From contig NW_024468939.1 of the NCBI RefSeq assembly GCF_010015615.1, positions 1,929,789-1,993,788 on the forward strand: a stretch of DNA of 64,000 nt, in the 5' to 3' direction. Both the position numbers and the translations under genes were made by a program. The stretch's first letter is position 1, and the number at the start of each line of letters is the position of its first letter. Below, one piece after another: positions 20,784-34,400 of this stretch. The DNA comes from Cucurbitaria berberidis CBS 394.84. Taxonomy: Eukaryota; Ascomycota; Dothideomycetes; Pleosporales; Cucurbitariaceae. Below the pieces are notes generated by a model, which made no database searches, was not told the DNA's origin, and worked only from the letters and a program-made list of their open reading frames with translations.

Positions 20784-23700
20784 ATGGAGGACATCAAGCA
20801 ACAAGGGTCGAGCAGCGCCCGACGTGGCGCGCCGGCTACGCATGCGACCGATTCCTCCAATGTACACGCCCGTCCTACCGTGGCTGACTTGCACGGAGAG
20901 GGCCATTTCGCACAGGTAGCCAGAAAGTTCTGGTTGACTACGAAAAAGACGCCAAAAGTGCGCCCAGAGGTGGTCAAGAAAGAGCTATGGGATGAGCTGG
21001 AGACGGGCGACTTTGCCTACTCGTCGCTGTTGATCCTGGAGAACCTACAGCTACTGGAGCGCTATCTATGGCCTGGATTCACTGAAGATGCATCGAATTA
21101 CCATCACCTGCTGCTGGCGCTCATGGTCAATGTCAAGAGGAGGGAGAATCTGCCGTCTTGGGGTAAGAAGCTCCAGTACTTCGCCTATAGGGAGCACTAC
21201 TGACAACGTGTAGAACACTTCGCAAGCAAACCTGCCGAGTTCTCCTCCTTCTTTCGTCGCATCTTGTCCATGACCGTCGATCCTTCCCAACCGAGCAAGA
21301 TCCGAACGCAGCTCATCTCCTTTGTCATCGGTGCTTTTCAATCGCTAGACAGCGGTCTGGTGCGGAAAGAATGCGCCCCCTTGGTCGGTGTATCGATATG
21401 GCAAAACCTACACTCAGACGCCGCGCGAGAGCGACACTTTGAGCAACATCAGATGTTGCGCAAGGCATGGAGAGCAGCGTCAAAACGGTTCGATGCTGGA
21501 GACGAGGCGCTTCAGGCGCGGTTACGATTCGAGCGGTCATGGCTATATACGCTGCTACTGGATTTCTTGGATCGCCTGTACAACAGCAACACTAGGGAAG
21601 AGATCAAGGATAACCTAGCATACTGTGAGCGGTTTATGGAGCTGGTCACCGACTTGCAGAGCCAGTTGCCGACGAGGAGATACGTCAACGCACTGTTGCA
21701 AGACTTGAATCTGCTTCCGGCCATCAGACTCTCGCCCACGTATACGGACGAGGACAATGGCTTGTTCCGGGATCTCTTTACCCTCCTGAGCCACTTCACG
21801 TACTTTCCAATCGAGGATCAAACTGGCAGACAGTTGTCGAAATTGGAATACGATCAACAGCACTACGATGTCCTGGCCAAATTGCAGCGGACTGGCTATG
21901 CTGCCTTTCAGGAAAAGCTCCAGTTGATGGCCTTGGCAAATTATGGCAGTGTTGGCAATAGAGAAGAGTTGGATGGCCATTTGCGCTCCTTGGGCGACGA
22001 TGAGCTGGTGGAACTTTGCTCTTTGATGGGCCTGCGAACCGAATACCCAAGCTCTTCTTACCTTGTCCGAGATCGAGCGTTCTACATGGAGACTCTTCTC
22101 TCGCTAGTCGAACAAAGGTCTACGTTCAAAGATCATGTCCGCGACATGCCCGTCTTACCGACAGAGAAGATTTTGTACGAGACCACATTCCTTAGGAATG
22201 AATCCTACGATGGGTCAAGGCCGCTAGCCATACCGAAACTGAATCTTCAGTACTTGACAATGGGCGACTTCCTATGGAGATCGTTCATCTTATATCGTGC
22301 CGAGGCATTGTACGGTATCAGGAAAGACATAGAGGACGTAGTGAAACTCATAAAACCACAGGGCAAAGGCGTCAACACAAAACTTGGTGGTGTGTCGATG
22401 ATGTCACTACAGATTATGAAGCCAGCTGTTGTCGATGTAGCTCCTTCAAAAGTTGGCGAGGAGCATCCGGCTTATGTTCGGGCAGAGATCATTCTAGATG
22501 TCAGCCGTCTCCAGGATCGCGTACGAAGAGACTGGGAACAGCTTAGACCCGACGATGTAGTTTTCCTACTGGCTGTCGAAGGACCGGACGACCTCCCCAT
22601 GCGGAACGGCAACCATGAGGAGCTCAACACTGGTGAACAAATTGGCCTTCACAGGCTGAGATGTGCTCAGGTGGTTCAGATACTGGATCAGAACGGGAGG
22701 CCCCTTCGCGAACAGGCTCACAACGATGGCTTCGCACCCCGGGCACGACAACGGCGACTTATCGTCAACATCGACGCAAAGCAGTACAAGACCGACATGG
22801 ACCACACTGCTGAAGGTAGAACTAACGTCTATGAGCACATTAATCTCATTGTCCGACGGAAAGGGCGGGAGAATAACTTTCTTCCCATCCTCGAGTCCAT
22901 CAAGCGCTTGACGCTTTCAGACATCCCAGCACCATCATGGCTTCAGGAGGTCTTCCTAGGATACGGGGATCCTGCATCTGCAACCTACAAGCGACTACCT
23001 AACCGACTGCATTCGATAGACTTTCGTGATACCTTTGTAGACTGGCAGCACCTGATCGAGTCCCAGCCCGGCAAATCTATCGAACCCCACGAGGAGGCCC
23101 AGACATCCTTTGGGCCGCCCTACGTCGTGCAGTATTCTGCAGCAGCCGAACCAGAAAATGCTCCTGCACGACCATCGAAGAAGCGGCGTCGCGACCAGGT
23201 CGAGGTTGCACAACCTTTGCATGAATCGCTGCACGTCTCCACGTACAAGCCTCCGAACATGGGGCCCTATCCTGCAGACGCACCCAAGCAGAATGCGGTC
23301 AGATTCACCCCTGCACAGGTTGAAGCCATCACTTCAGGAACGCAGCCTGGCCTAACTGTCGTGCTCGGACCGCCGGGTACCGGAAAGACGGATGTTGCGA
23401 CCCAAATTATATCCAATATATACCACAACTTCCCGGACCAGCGGACCTTGCTGGTCGCACACAGCAATCAGGCGCTTAACCAACTTTTCCAGAAGATTGT
23501 AGCACTTGACATTGATGAGCGTCATCTGCTACGCCTAGGTCACGGCGAAGAGGACCTCGAGACAGATGCGAGCTATAGCAAGCATGGAAGAGTGGAGTCG
23601 TTTCTCGAGAGAGGAACGTACTATCTGTCTGAAGTCGATCGTCTTGCGAAGAACTTTGGTGCGCCTGGTGCTCATGGAAGCTCGTGCGAGACTGCAGATT

Positions 23701-25295
23701 ACTTCAATCTTGTCTATGTAAAGCCGGCTTGGACGCAATACTGGGACAGTGTTTCATCTGAAGGCACCAGCGTTGACCAGATAATCGCTGAGTTCCCGCT
23801 GAAAGGCTATTTCTCAAATGCTCCTCAGCCTCTATTCTCGCCAGCAGCAGACCGCGATCGGATTCTTGAGATCGCTCAAGGTTGCTATCGCCATGTTGAG
23901 AAGATCTTCACGGAAATCGAGGACATTCGTCCCTTTGAGATACTTCGGAACCCGCGCGATAAAGCGAACTACCTCTTGGTGAAGGAAGCCCGCATCATCG
24001 CCATGACATCTACACATGCTGCGATGCGAAGGCAAGAGATTGCCTCGCTAGGATTCCACTATGATAATGTGATCATGGAAGAAGCTGCTCAGATCACGGA
24101 GATTGAAAACTTCATCCCACTCGCCTTACAGGATCCTCGGAATGGCGAGCTGCCCCTTCAGCGTATCGTGTTATGCGGTGACCATCTCCAAAACTCACCT
24201 GTCATCCAGAACCTTGCTTTCCGCCAATATGCCAATCTCGAGCAATCACTCTTTCAGCGACTTGTACGCCTCGGTGTTCCCACAATAATGCTCGACCAGC
24301 AAGCTCGTGCTCGGCCATCGATCGCAGAGCTCTACAAATGGCGTTACCCCAAGCTGGATAATCTACCTTCTGTCTTATCAAAACCAGAGTTCCAAATTGC
24401 AAACCCAGGCTTCAAGCACGAGTACCAGTTCATCGATGTGCAGGACTTCAAGGGCAAAGGCGAAGACCAACCTAAACCGCACTTCATGGTCAACCTGGGC
24501 GAGGCGGAGTACGCCGTCTCGATCTTCATGTACATGCGTCTGCTGGGATACCCAGCGAACAAGATCTCCATACTGACTACGTACGCTGGCCAGCGGTCGT
24601 TGATCAACGATGTCTTGGGGCTGAAGTGTAAGAACAATCCGCTATTCGGTAGACCAAGGATGGTGGCGACGGTGGACAAGTACCAGGGTGAACAGAATGA
24701 TTGTAAGTCCTCCCCTCCTTCCTTTGCAAGTTCTGCTAGAACGAAATACTAACGCACAATAGATATCATCCTCTCCCTAGTCCGCACCCGCGCCATTGGC
24801 TACCTCCGCGACATCCGCCGTCTGACTGTCGCGCTCTCTCGCGCACGTCTCGGTCTCTATATCCTCGGCCGCCGCTCCGTCTTCGAGTCCGTCTTCGAAC
24901 TCAAACCCGCTTTCGACATTTTATTCCAGCGCCCTGATAAACTCACGCTTGTGACTGGCGAAATGCACGGCGAAACACAGCGACCCGTGCCTTCCACCAC
25001 TGTCACCGGATCGAACGTCAAGATGGTGGAAGTAAACGTTGAGGGTGAGACGGTCATGGAAGGCGTAGAGCATTTGGGCCAGTATGTGTACGAGATGACG
25101 CTGGCTAAGATTGAGGATTTGAAATCGAAGGGTGGTGGTGCGGGGCTGCCTACGAGGGAGGTCAAGATGATTGACGCGAGCGAAGTCGTGGCCAAGGATG
25201 CGGATGAGGACGAGGATCGGCCGGAGAATGTTCTCATTCCGGAGGAATCGGTGGGTAACTTTGATGGCGAGGACGATGAGGGCCTTGAGACTTAA
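20784..25295 (+). CDS. Aquarius/Cwf11, intron-binding spliceosomal RNA helicase
   Basis: SF1B helicase that binds intron RNA upstream of the branch site in the spliceosome. Three exons, 20784-21162, 21214-24702 and 24763-25295, encode 1466 residues. The N-terminal half is the helical ARM-like scaffold typical of Aquarius (FWLTTKKTPKVRPEVVKKEL, LLLDFLDRLYNSN); the C-terminal half holds the motor. It has Walker A LGPPGTGKTD, Q-type motif RFTPAQVEAI, motif II MEEAAQITEIE, LCGDHLQNSPV, LDQQARARPSI, motif V TVDKYQGEQND and motif VI ALSRARLGLYI. The tail is acidic. The last intron (60 nt) falls within motif V, between YQGEQND and YIILSLVRTRA. An upstream in-frame ATG at 20718 exists, but the one at 20784 gives a normal start. 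Assignment is firm from length, scaffold and Upf1-like motifs together. Confidence 0.94.
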
Positions 25296-25640
25296 GATCG
25301 ATTAGGGGCCATGTCCTTGAGTTCTTGAGATTAGAAGTTAGTAAGGGCTTCTTGTGGGCGTGCTATTGCTCTGTGGTGTATATTTAGAAAGTTTTATTTT
25401 TTCGTGTAGAGATACCAGAACGAGTACCAGGTGGAGAACAAAAAACTTGATTCTCAGCCACCCAAAACAGTGCCTCCAATGTTTCTTCTCTTAACGCCAA
25501 TTTGTGGTATTTCCCTATACTCTAACAATCTAACCTCAAATGCAGTCAGAAATTTTCAACGCCAAATATGCACGTCAGCACTGAGCTTGATGACGAATCA
25601 AAACTGCTGAGTCGCCCGCCCTCCTATGCCTTGGAAAAAT
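25296..25640. other. Convergent 3' flanks of Aquarius and TFB2
   Basis: 345 bp spacer between convergent genes with no supported feature. Confidence 0.6.
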
Positions 25641-27237
25641 CTACCGTACCCTACCACCCTCTCTATGTTCCTTCTTCTTCTTCAAGTACGCACTAATCTG
25701 CTCCACTTGGCTTACGAAAAAGCACCTACTCTCATCCCTCTGCCATACCAGCACACCCAACGCATCCGCATACCCAAGTACATCCCTATACTCAGTCTCG
25801 CTCCCAAACTCCCTCATAAGGTAGCCCGGCGTGACTTCCACCCTCTCACCCTCATACTCCCAGAGACGGATCTGGTCCATGACAGTAGGCGGGATATAAG
25901 GGACGTTTTTCTGCATTTGCGGATGTGCGTAGGTAGTTAGGTAGCTGATGATTTGGGCACTTGTGATGCCGGATTGCACGGCTCTGTGAACGGATTCTTT
26001 TGTGAGTTTTCCGGAGACAAGGTTGGGGAAGCGGTGTTGGAGTTTCGTGAATAAGGATAGGATAGCGATCTGGATCAGCGAATTCGTGTAGGCGTAGAGC
26101 CGATAATTTGTCTCGATGATGATGAAGCCTTTGTTCGCGGTTGCTGCGGGGCCAGCGGTACCTTGGCTCGCCTGCGCGATGTCGTTGGAGGAGGCGGACA
26201 TTGCGCTACCGGAATCGGAGGTCAGTGTCGTGGCTAGGCGGGTTGGGTAGAATGTTTTGGCGGTCTTGGAGGAGCGGTAGATGAGGCCCATATCGGAGAG
26301 GTCCTCGAGCATTTGGAGTTGTGTGGGCGAGAGGGTAGAAATTGAGTAGTCCTGGCCTAGTTCGAGGGATCCGAGCATGAAGAGAAAGGACAGGACTTCG
26401 GTTTCGGACATGCCGAGCTGTGTGTGGTTAGAGTGGCTCTCACAATGATTTGCGAGTCGCACTGTTCTAAAGAGCCCTTCATTGATGCGCGATGGAAGAA
26501 TTGTACTTACATTATTTACCATTTTCAGGTAGACAATCAACAGGCTCCAGACCTGTGCGTTCGTCTCTTGCAATACGAAAGAGAAGCCATCCTTGGTAAT
26601 CCGAGGGCTCCCATGCACTATTTTCACGAGATCACCAGCATTCAGCAGCCCCTTCGTTCCATTTCCCACCTCGGATCGCGCGATACCATCTGCATGCAGC
26701 CCTGCAGCACCACTCACCAAATAGTATAGTATACCTTCCCACTGCGCTCTCGAATACTCGTCTAGAAAGTTGATTGTGACCTTTCTGCCTCCACTCTCTT
26801 CCCTTGTCGCAGGGACGCCAAACGAGCGGTGGGTGCCTGAACCTTCGATAGCCTGTCGCAAACTATGCTGAAAGCCAGAGGAGAGCGAGTACAATTGTCT
26901 CCCGTCATCGCTTCGCTTGGAGGTGAGGATGTGCAGGCGGTCGAGGACGAAGAGGGCCTGTTCTTTCTCTTTGCGGGCGGAGGGCTTGAACCAAGCGTCG
27001 AGGTCGGTGGTGGGGAAGGCTGAGGGCATGTAGAGCATTGCCATTACTATCGACTTGGCTGCCACCGTTGTTAGCTTTGGCCATGCCTTGAGACAACCAA
27101 AAGAGCCTACCTAGGTGCGGCAGCATGCAGCGAAACACGGCTAGCACTGTCGAAGGCTGCTCATACAGCTTTCTATGCGTCTGCAGATGCAGACCCTCGA
27201 GGTATTCGAGCGCCTGGGTTGAAGATGACGCCGACAT
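25641..27237 (-). CDS. TFB2: TFIIH core subunit Tfb2 (p52)
   Basis: Subunit of TFIIH that anchors and stimulates the XPB/Ssl2 translocase in transcription initiation and nucleotide excision repair. Three exons, 27111-27237, 26511-27058 and 25641-26417, give 483 residues, matching the family. The order is N-terminal winged-helix part (ALEYLEGLHLQTHRKLYEQP, TTDLDAWFKPSARKE), middle VWSLLIVYL and LSFLFMLGSLELGQDYS, RLATTLTSDSG, IIIETNYRLYAYTNS, the conserved FPNLVSGKLTKESVHRAV, and a C-terminal clutch domain with TVMDQIRLWEYEGERVEVTP ending in a Lys-rich tail. Intron 2 (26418-26510, 93 nt) keeps the frame and has no stop; it was removed because its donor GTAAGT and acceptor CACAG are good and the joined VNN-LGMSETEVLSF is continuous. 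The gene is divergent from the thioesterase gene across 285 bp. Confidence 0.93.
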
Positions 27238-27522
27238 CTTGGTGGATGTGGGTCGATTATCAATTCTACGACCGTAGTATCATGATCGGGTGATCTTGGA
27301 TGAGTGCGGTGGACTAATTGCGTGCGTTGCACCGCGTACTGTGCAGAAAGTAAAGTCGTGAAAGAAAGTGTGGTTGCCTTCAAGATCAACCAACGCCAAG
27401 CCGCGGAAGGAACCCCCACAGATTCCGCTCCACCCCAGGCTAGCTTCCGAGATGCACGATCAATTGCCGAGTGGAGATAAACGACTTCACTCCTCCAGTG
27501 ACTAGAAGGTAATATCAAAATC

Positions 27523-28377
27523 ATGCCTGCGCTCAAGTTTGTACGATCTGTAAGCGCCTAATTATAAACAAATCTACATCACGCTCAAGTCTGACCCGTT
27601 GCCTAAGGTTTGGGAATCGTTCCGAGCGAATTCGGGCCTGGAGCCAAGGTACCTTTGATACCAAAAACCAGCAGCCTATACCCGCTAATGTCATGTGCAT
27701 CGCAGGCTGCTAGACGGAGTATGTATCTATCTTGAAAATTACTGCAATTCAGCGAGCAAGCTGACAAGCTCCGTTAACAGCTTCGAGTGACCTCGGCAGT
27801 ACCAGGCCGCGTCAAGTTTGAGCTCGATATCCAAAAAGAGCACACGGTCCGTTGTCCTATTTCCACCTTATCCTCCCTACGACACTACTAACTACGACAC
27901 GCAGAATCGATTGAACATCCTTCATGGCGGCACCATAGCCAGCATGGGTGAGCGTCCTTGATATGGCATGCGGAACGGTGGCTGACCCTTCAAAGTCGAT
28001 CTCGGCGGCTCTCTCGCCGTTGCCTCACGAGGCCTGTTCGCGACGGGAGTTTCTACCGATCTCAATGTGACATACCTCTCATCCGGGGGTAAGATTGGCG
28101 ATCTCATCAAAGCTGAGGTAACATGCGACAAGTGTACGTTTTCTCTTTTGTTCCCCACTAGAGTTCATGCACTTGACCGACTGCCAATGTCCTGTAACAC
28201 TAACAGTTGTGCAATGTAGTTGGCAAGACATTGGCCTATACCTCAATCAACTTTACCAACACCAAGGGCGAAGTGTTTGCACGAGGGAGTCATACAAAGT
28301 ACGTTGCGTTGGCATGGAAGGACCCCAACAATATCGTTGAGGAACTATCGCCTAAGCAGAGTAGTAAGAAGGAGTAG
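27523..28377 (+). CDS. Hotdog-fold acyl-CoA thioesterase, ACOT13/Them2-like
   Basis: Seven exons: 27523-27549, 27608-27648, 27706-27718, 27781-27846, 27905-27947, 27996-28133 and 28220-28377, giving 161 residues. It probably hydrolyses medium- or long-chain acyl-CoA. The single hotdog domain carries NRLNILHGGTIASMVDLGG, which includes the Asn, HGG and Asp positions that form the Them2 active site. Downstream are STDLNVTYL, the segment GDLIKAEVTCDKFGKTLAYT and GEVFARGSHTKYVAL. Exon 3 is 13 nt (codes LLDG). Each junction was fixed by frame and by the continuity of the domain; all introns have GT-AG ends. No clear targeting sequence is seen; the N terminus MPALKFVRSVWESFRANSG could be weakly mitochondrial. 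The substrate is not predictable. Confidence 0.85.
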
Positions 28378-28740
28378 ATGATAATTGGTTTGTCCATATT
28401 TCATGCATTACTCATGCTTTCTGATCATACGTTATTGATACACACGCGACGCTCACTGCTGCTCATCCTCCAGCCAATAATCTTAGCATCGAAGTCTGAA
28501 AGAACTCCTCACCAGCAAACTAGATTTGTTAAACGTGTCAAAGCGATAACGTCGCTCCCCTCAACCTGAACCTTGATACCAGCATTCGTTTCTAGGACGA
28601 TCCCGATATTGTGTAGAGCATTCAGTCATATTGGCGCGTATCGTAATCCATTTCTTTCGTCATCTGGTGCATATTATGGTCGCTTCAGTCGTGACCGCCG
28701 CCCATCCAGCTTTACAACCATCACTTCCTAGACCACAGGT
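28378..28740. other. Convergent 3' flanks between the thioesterase and the disordered protein gene
   Basis: 360 bp with no supported gene or structured element. Confidence 0.55.
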
Positions 28741-31190
28741 CTACGAGCTGCTTGAAGACGTCTCCAACGAATGCTCGGGCTCATCATTAGCCTTTTCTTC
28801 TCCCTTGTTCCAGCCCTTGCCTTTGAGCAAATTGACCAAGCTCGTCTTTCGTGGTGTCAGCTTCCTTACGGCTCGTCCAAAAGCCCCTTTATGAGTCGAA
28901 TGGTCGTCATGCTTACGAGATGGCAGATTTGGGACATCGAGCGGGTTGCCAAGCAGCTTGTTGTCTTTACGATATTTGAACTCGAACTCCTAGACTTTAG
29001 GTCAGTATCACTGCAATAGAGGGGTGTAAACGACAATGGACGCACCCAGAGACTGTCTGCTGCTTGATTTGAAGTGCACAAGTCCCGCAACTGTGCGAAG
29101 ATGTAGCATGCGGCTAGCTTCTCTTGGTCCAGTTTGCACTCGCCCAACGGTCCAACTGGCTCATGGGACGGGTTCAGATGTGCCATCATAGCTTCGGTGC
29201 GCCATTGATCGAATCGAGACTGGAATCTACCTGCCCAGTAAAGAGGTGGCATATAATCTTTCACCTGCAAGAATGGATCCACGTTAGCACTCTCTGAACT
29301 GTGACACTCAGAGATAGACCATGGGCGTCCATTCTGACTGACTGGACGCTGGGTTCCATAGCTGTCTCCGAGCAGAGATTGCTGATTTGTCGAAGAGGAC
29401 AGCGCTGGTGCTACTGGCGGTTGTGCCGTGAGGCTATCCGTTGAGTATGAGGGCTCCAATGTGGAATGTCGTCTGAGTCGTGTTCGGCTCGGGGTAGGAT
29501 TTGCGCTACTATGACGTCCATCTTCATCTCTTTCCTCTGGGATAGATTGACATGAAGTCGCTTCCGAAATCATCTTTGCAGGGCGCGGCTTGACAGATGT
29601 GTCCGGGTCCATGTGTAAGCACCGAGTTAGGTCCGACCAAGACGGTGTTCTGTACCGCTCCGGGATGGGAGGCACTGGGGGAGTAGACTCCCACTGTGTT
29701 CCAAAATTGTGGAAAGTTAAGGAGCGCGGGAGTCTTCTCACCTCATGGTTTGTCACTGCTAACGCGCGTGATGACCGCCAAACACCACCCAAACCGTTTG
29801 GAGTTCCTAGCGTCTTCCGTCCTAGGTCCTTCTCCGTGCTCGATCGAGGCAAAGCTATTTTTGGAAGGCAGACCGTTGGTGTTGGAGGGTTTCTTGGCCC
29901 CATGAGGCGAGATTGCGCGATTGAATCGATTCCGACTTGAGATTGATCTTCCACGTGAGGATCTACTTGTACCTTCGGTAGAACTCGCTTGGCTGTGACA
30001 GGTGTTTGCTGGGTGAACTGAGAGCTTAATCGTTTACTCGCAGGCGGCGGCGTGGCAAAATTCGGCTGTTTGCACTCTCCCAGTGGGCCTCCTGGCCCAA
30101 AGGATCTCCTGTTAGAGTTTGCGCCCGGCACTGCCAGAGATTCTCGTTTCAATGGCCTCTCCTGTATCTGAGATCGCCTGTGGGAGACGTGCTGGTTTGT
30201 TGGAATGTTCTCTTGCAACACCAGCTTCTGAACTGTTGGAGATGTTGCAGGCCTCTTAAGTCCTGTCTTCTGAGGCGCCAAGGAACTTGTTGGCTGCGCT
30301 GGTCCTGGTGAAGTGGTTGAATTCACCAGATTCGGTGTCGTACGTGACCTACTCGCGAACTTTGCAGGTGAACCATTATGTTCTCCCACAAACGTGCTTG
30401 CAGCCGCGATGCGCCTTTCTTGCTGTGAAGTATGGCGAGGGTTATGTTGACGTGGACTGAAATTACGACGTTCGGACAATGGAGGGCTCGGGGTAGGGAT
30501 TCTGGAGGACGTGACGCGGGGTTTGGGATCCGACATGAGTGCGGGTGGTTGGGGCTTGATAAGACTCTCGACATCTTTCATGTATATCGCAGACTCGCTT
30601 TTGACTGGACGAGGTATGAAGCTGACCGTACGTGAACGAGGTAATGGTCTAGGCGTAGAGTCTGGTTCAACACTCTTGGCTGGACTTTGATTGTTCACCG
30701 GTGTTGCAGGCTTCGGTAGTGAGCAGGTAGAGTGCTCAAAATTATTCGAGTTGCGTCCCGGTGAAAGCGGAGCATCGCAATCGCATAATGTCGTTGGCCT
30801 GTCCGTTGTAGTAGGCTCTGACACTGCCAGTGACGGCGCTTGCACCTGATGCCGTCCCGGGGTGGTCTTCCGTTGCGACAGTGGGTTTGAGATGATAGCA
30901 AGACCATGACTGAGTTTTCTCCGAAATTTACTGCCGCCGCCGCCGCTGGACTGAGACTCGACATTCGCCGGTTGCTGAAACACCTGCCTATCCCTCCTGC
31001 CCACCATATCTGACGCGTTGTCTTCGGCCGGCTGAGCAGTCTCCCAGCGAGCACGTATCTGCTCGAATGTGTGTCGATCTGGATAACTTAGCATGGCTGT
31101 ATCGTAGTGCGAGGCGTGTGTGGAGAAGCAGCACTTACCTTGGTGGAGGTCTTGACAGGATGAGGTCGGCGAGTTGGGGAAGACAAACAC
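28741..31190 (-). CDS. Fungal protein of unknown function, long disordered region and conserved C terminus
   Basis: Three exons: 31139-31190, 29046-31096 and 28741-28989, giving 783 residues; not recognised. Most of the protein is rich in Ser, Pro, Thr and Arg with no globular segment, including polybasic and SP/TP sites (IPTPSPPLSERR, TVSFIPRPVKSE). It ends in an ordered block: PPLYWAGRFQSRFDQWRTEA, CKLDQEKLAACYIFAQLRDL and KDNKLLGNPLDVPNL. The heptapeptide GPLGECK occurs twice. The last intron (28990-29045) must be removed: read through, the frame ends early, whereas splicing gives a coherent Lys-rich tail ending LETSSSSS. The first intron (42 nt, in frame) is less sure; an internal ATG, MLSYPDRHTFEQ at 31094, is an alternative start. 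The Ser/Thr-Pro density suggests a phosphoregulated scaffold, a guess only. Confidence 0.7.
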
Positions 31191-31493
31191 GAAGGAGCGA
31201 AGGTGCTCCTCTAAACAGCAACCACGACGTCACCCGACAGAAAGACGCTTTCACTGGACCAAAAGTACAACGAGTACTAAAAAAGGATTCAAAGAGAACG
31301 TTCGTCGCATGGAATAAGTAACAGTGATGCTAGTAATTCAAGTGGTTGCTTGTGCGCATCACTCACAAGTGGAGCGTTATTAAAAGAGAAGAGAACAAAC
31401 CATTAGACGGGGTATTCAATGTGTAAGAACGCAAACCAAAGACGCCGTCCAATGCAGCCATACCCAATCGCTATGCCATAACTGAATTACAGT
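31191..31493. other. Spacer between TOF1 3' end and the disordered protein gene
   Basis: 300 bp between tandem minus-strand genes; it should include the promoter of the 28741-31190 gene. No motif stands out. Confidence 0.5.
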
Positions 31494-34400
31494 TTACTCC
31501 GAATCGCTATCAATGACGAACCCTGCTCTCATCCTTGCGGCTGGTCTTCGAACGACGTGTACCTCCTCCTCTTCATCGTCATCGTCATCGTCATCATTAT
31601 CATCTACATCGGCCATTGTGGTGTCTTGGACTTTCGTCGCGGTCTTAGCCGGTCTTCGTGGAGTATCTTCCTCGCTCCCATGTGCGGCACCCGCATGATG
31701 AGAAGACAGCGGGGTGTCTGTAGCTTCATCCTCATTCTCACTCGCATCATCCAGAGCATCTCGCACTTCTTCAGAGGATGCCCTACTATCCAGACTTAGC
31801 GCATCATCCACCTCTTCGTTAGCGCCGCCGTCGCTATCATCGCTATCGTTAAACGGCGCATTTCGCTTTGGGGGAGATTTCCGCCGTTTGCTCTTCTTCG
31901 CCGGTTCCTCAGCCTTCCTCTTCTTCGACGTAGCAGGTTCTGAGCTTCCAAGTGCTAGAACCTTCTTGAAAGCAGTCACCGTCTCGTCGCGAAGTGCTTG
32001 TTCTCGTGCGAAGAAAGCGGTATCCTTCTCTGCGTCCCAGTCTTCGTCATCTGAGTCGTGAATATACATTGTGCTAAGCATGACCTTAGCCTGCTTCTCT
32101 AGCTCCTTCTTACGACGAGCCTCGGCCCTACGATTCTGCTCTTCTTCGTCTAGCTCAACAGGTGTTCTTGCACGCTTGCGGCGCGTGAGCTTCTTCTTCG
32201 CACCGTCCGGATTCCTCGCAGTAGGAGCATCTGGGGCATATTCTCCGCGGTCCTGTTCGGAATCCTTGTCTGTGCCGTCCGAATCATCGTCGAAATCCAC
32301 GCGACGAGTTGAGCGCCGCGCTGCAGCTGCTTTACTTCGGAGGAGGTCTTCCGGTGCCTTGCCATCTTCATAGATCGGCGGGTCGAACTCAAACTTGCCG
32401 ATCAAATCAGTGGCTTCTTGGAGCTGTGCCGATGTGAGGGATGAAGGAACCACCCACGTAGCGTCTGGGTCATGATGTTCTCCAAGCCTTGTGAAACCCA
32501 CGAGAGTCATGAGTAGCCGTAGTTTGTTGTCCTTGAACATTGCTATTCGGCGCTCTTCGTTGTCGTGCTTGATTACTATGAATTGTTAGTTGACTATCAG
32601 AATATTTGAGCGCATGTACTTACGAATGGAGGGAGGCTTGGGAGTTTCCGCATCTTGTGCCTCTGTTGGTGCTTCTGTATCAGGATTCTCCGCAGATGCA
32701 ACTGCCCTGCGTGCCTCATCTGCATCTTCCCATGCTTTGCGTTCTTCTGCTGCCGATGTGAGTACATCTCGCACCCATCGAAGGGCGTCCGATTTCGATT
32801 GATTGACAAGCACGCTAACAGCGACACCAATCTGGTCGGAATGCTCCATGCCTGGCCTAACTTCTAGCTCTGCTGGAGCTCGTGGTGCTCGGGTAGGTAG
32901 ATCCCGCTCGTAGCCATGCTCAAGGAAGAAAATAGTTGCTGGTATCTTGCTAAATAGCATCTCGACCACTAGCTCAGGCCGTTCCTGAACCCTCTTGACT
33001 ACTTGTTTGAAGAAATGCTTGACGAGGTCGTCCCACTCTTTATAAGCAGCGGACTCAGGGTCCAATCCTCTTGGCCCCTTCATCATCTTGTTAAAGAGCT
33101 GCAGGATATCGACTCGGCATAGCAGAACGCCAAGCTCCATCTTGAAGGCGACGCGGTGGAAAAACCGATGTGCACGCTTCAGCTGCTCAGTGTCGAGCTC
33201 GTTGAAGTATCTGGCAAATGCCACAAACGTGTTGACGCTACTTTGATTTACAAATTTCGCGGCGAATCGCATAAAGTCGAACTTACGTTCCGAAACAGTC
33301 TTCTGTGCTTGCTGAATGTCTTCTGTTTCTGATACGTGGCCATCCTCTTCGCCATCCGCTCCTTGCGCTTGTGCTTGCTTCTTCTTGACTTTTCGGGCTC
33401 GTCGCTTGGATCGGATTTGCATGTCAACATTTTGTTTCGCGTAACGTTCCAGCATTCGTAAGAAGACGTGGGAAAGCTCCGTAACGGCATCTAGATATCC
33501 AAAGCCTTGGTCTTTGTAGCATCGTAAGATCATGACGATACGTTCGTGTGTTGACTCTTCGTAGAAGATACGATTCTGAATGTTCTCGGCAATCTCTTGA
33601 TCGTCCTCGAGCCCAGATTCGGACATCTCGTGTACGGTGAGTAAAATCTGCGTGAAGCACTTTAGTCCAGCATTCAAGTCTCGCCATGCCTTTTCGTCTT
33701 GACTCTTCTGCATGAAGCGATTTAGAAGGATGAATGTCTCCTGATTCATGACTTCTGCGACCAGACCGTAACTCTCATCCTCGGCGGTAAGGACCTCAGA
33801 ACTCTTTGGATCCGCCGCCCTCTCTTTCATTGTACGTCGTCGTGCGCATTCTGCCCGTAAGAACCAGGATACTAGATAGAAAAATTGTCGTGAATGCCGC
33901 GTCTCCACGCGCTCAGTTTCGCGCTCAATTGCTTTCCTTAGATGCAAGAACAGAGGGTTGAAGGATGAATCGAGGAACTCTTCAACAAAAGCTTTGACGT
34001 GCTTTCGCGCAGACGACGTTAGCGGTACTGGCAAGTCGAACTCTTCCCGCTCTTGCTCGCCATCTGTCTTGCGCCCTGGCCGTCTGGGCTTGTTCCATTT
34101 TTTCGTTTCGTCCATTTTCTGCATGCTAGCCTGCGCTTTACCAAGCACGTCCTGTCCAGAAATGGTTGTTACTTTCTCGTCGTCTCGCTTCACCCAGATC
34201 ATGGTTCCAAATCGGTTGTGCCGTGTGGGTGCATGGCGGGCATGCCCGGCAAGCATCGACTTCTCTTTCTGGATCAAGTTCTTCAACTCGTCAGCGTTCT
34301 TGCTGCTGAGCTTTTTATCTTCCATGAATAGCTTCTCGGCATCTATACCCTTGAGTAAGAAGAAGAGAATCTCAAGTATGATGACATCTTGGGTAACGAA

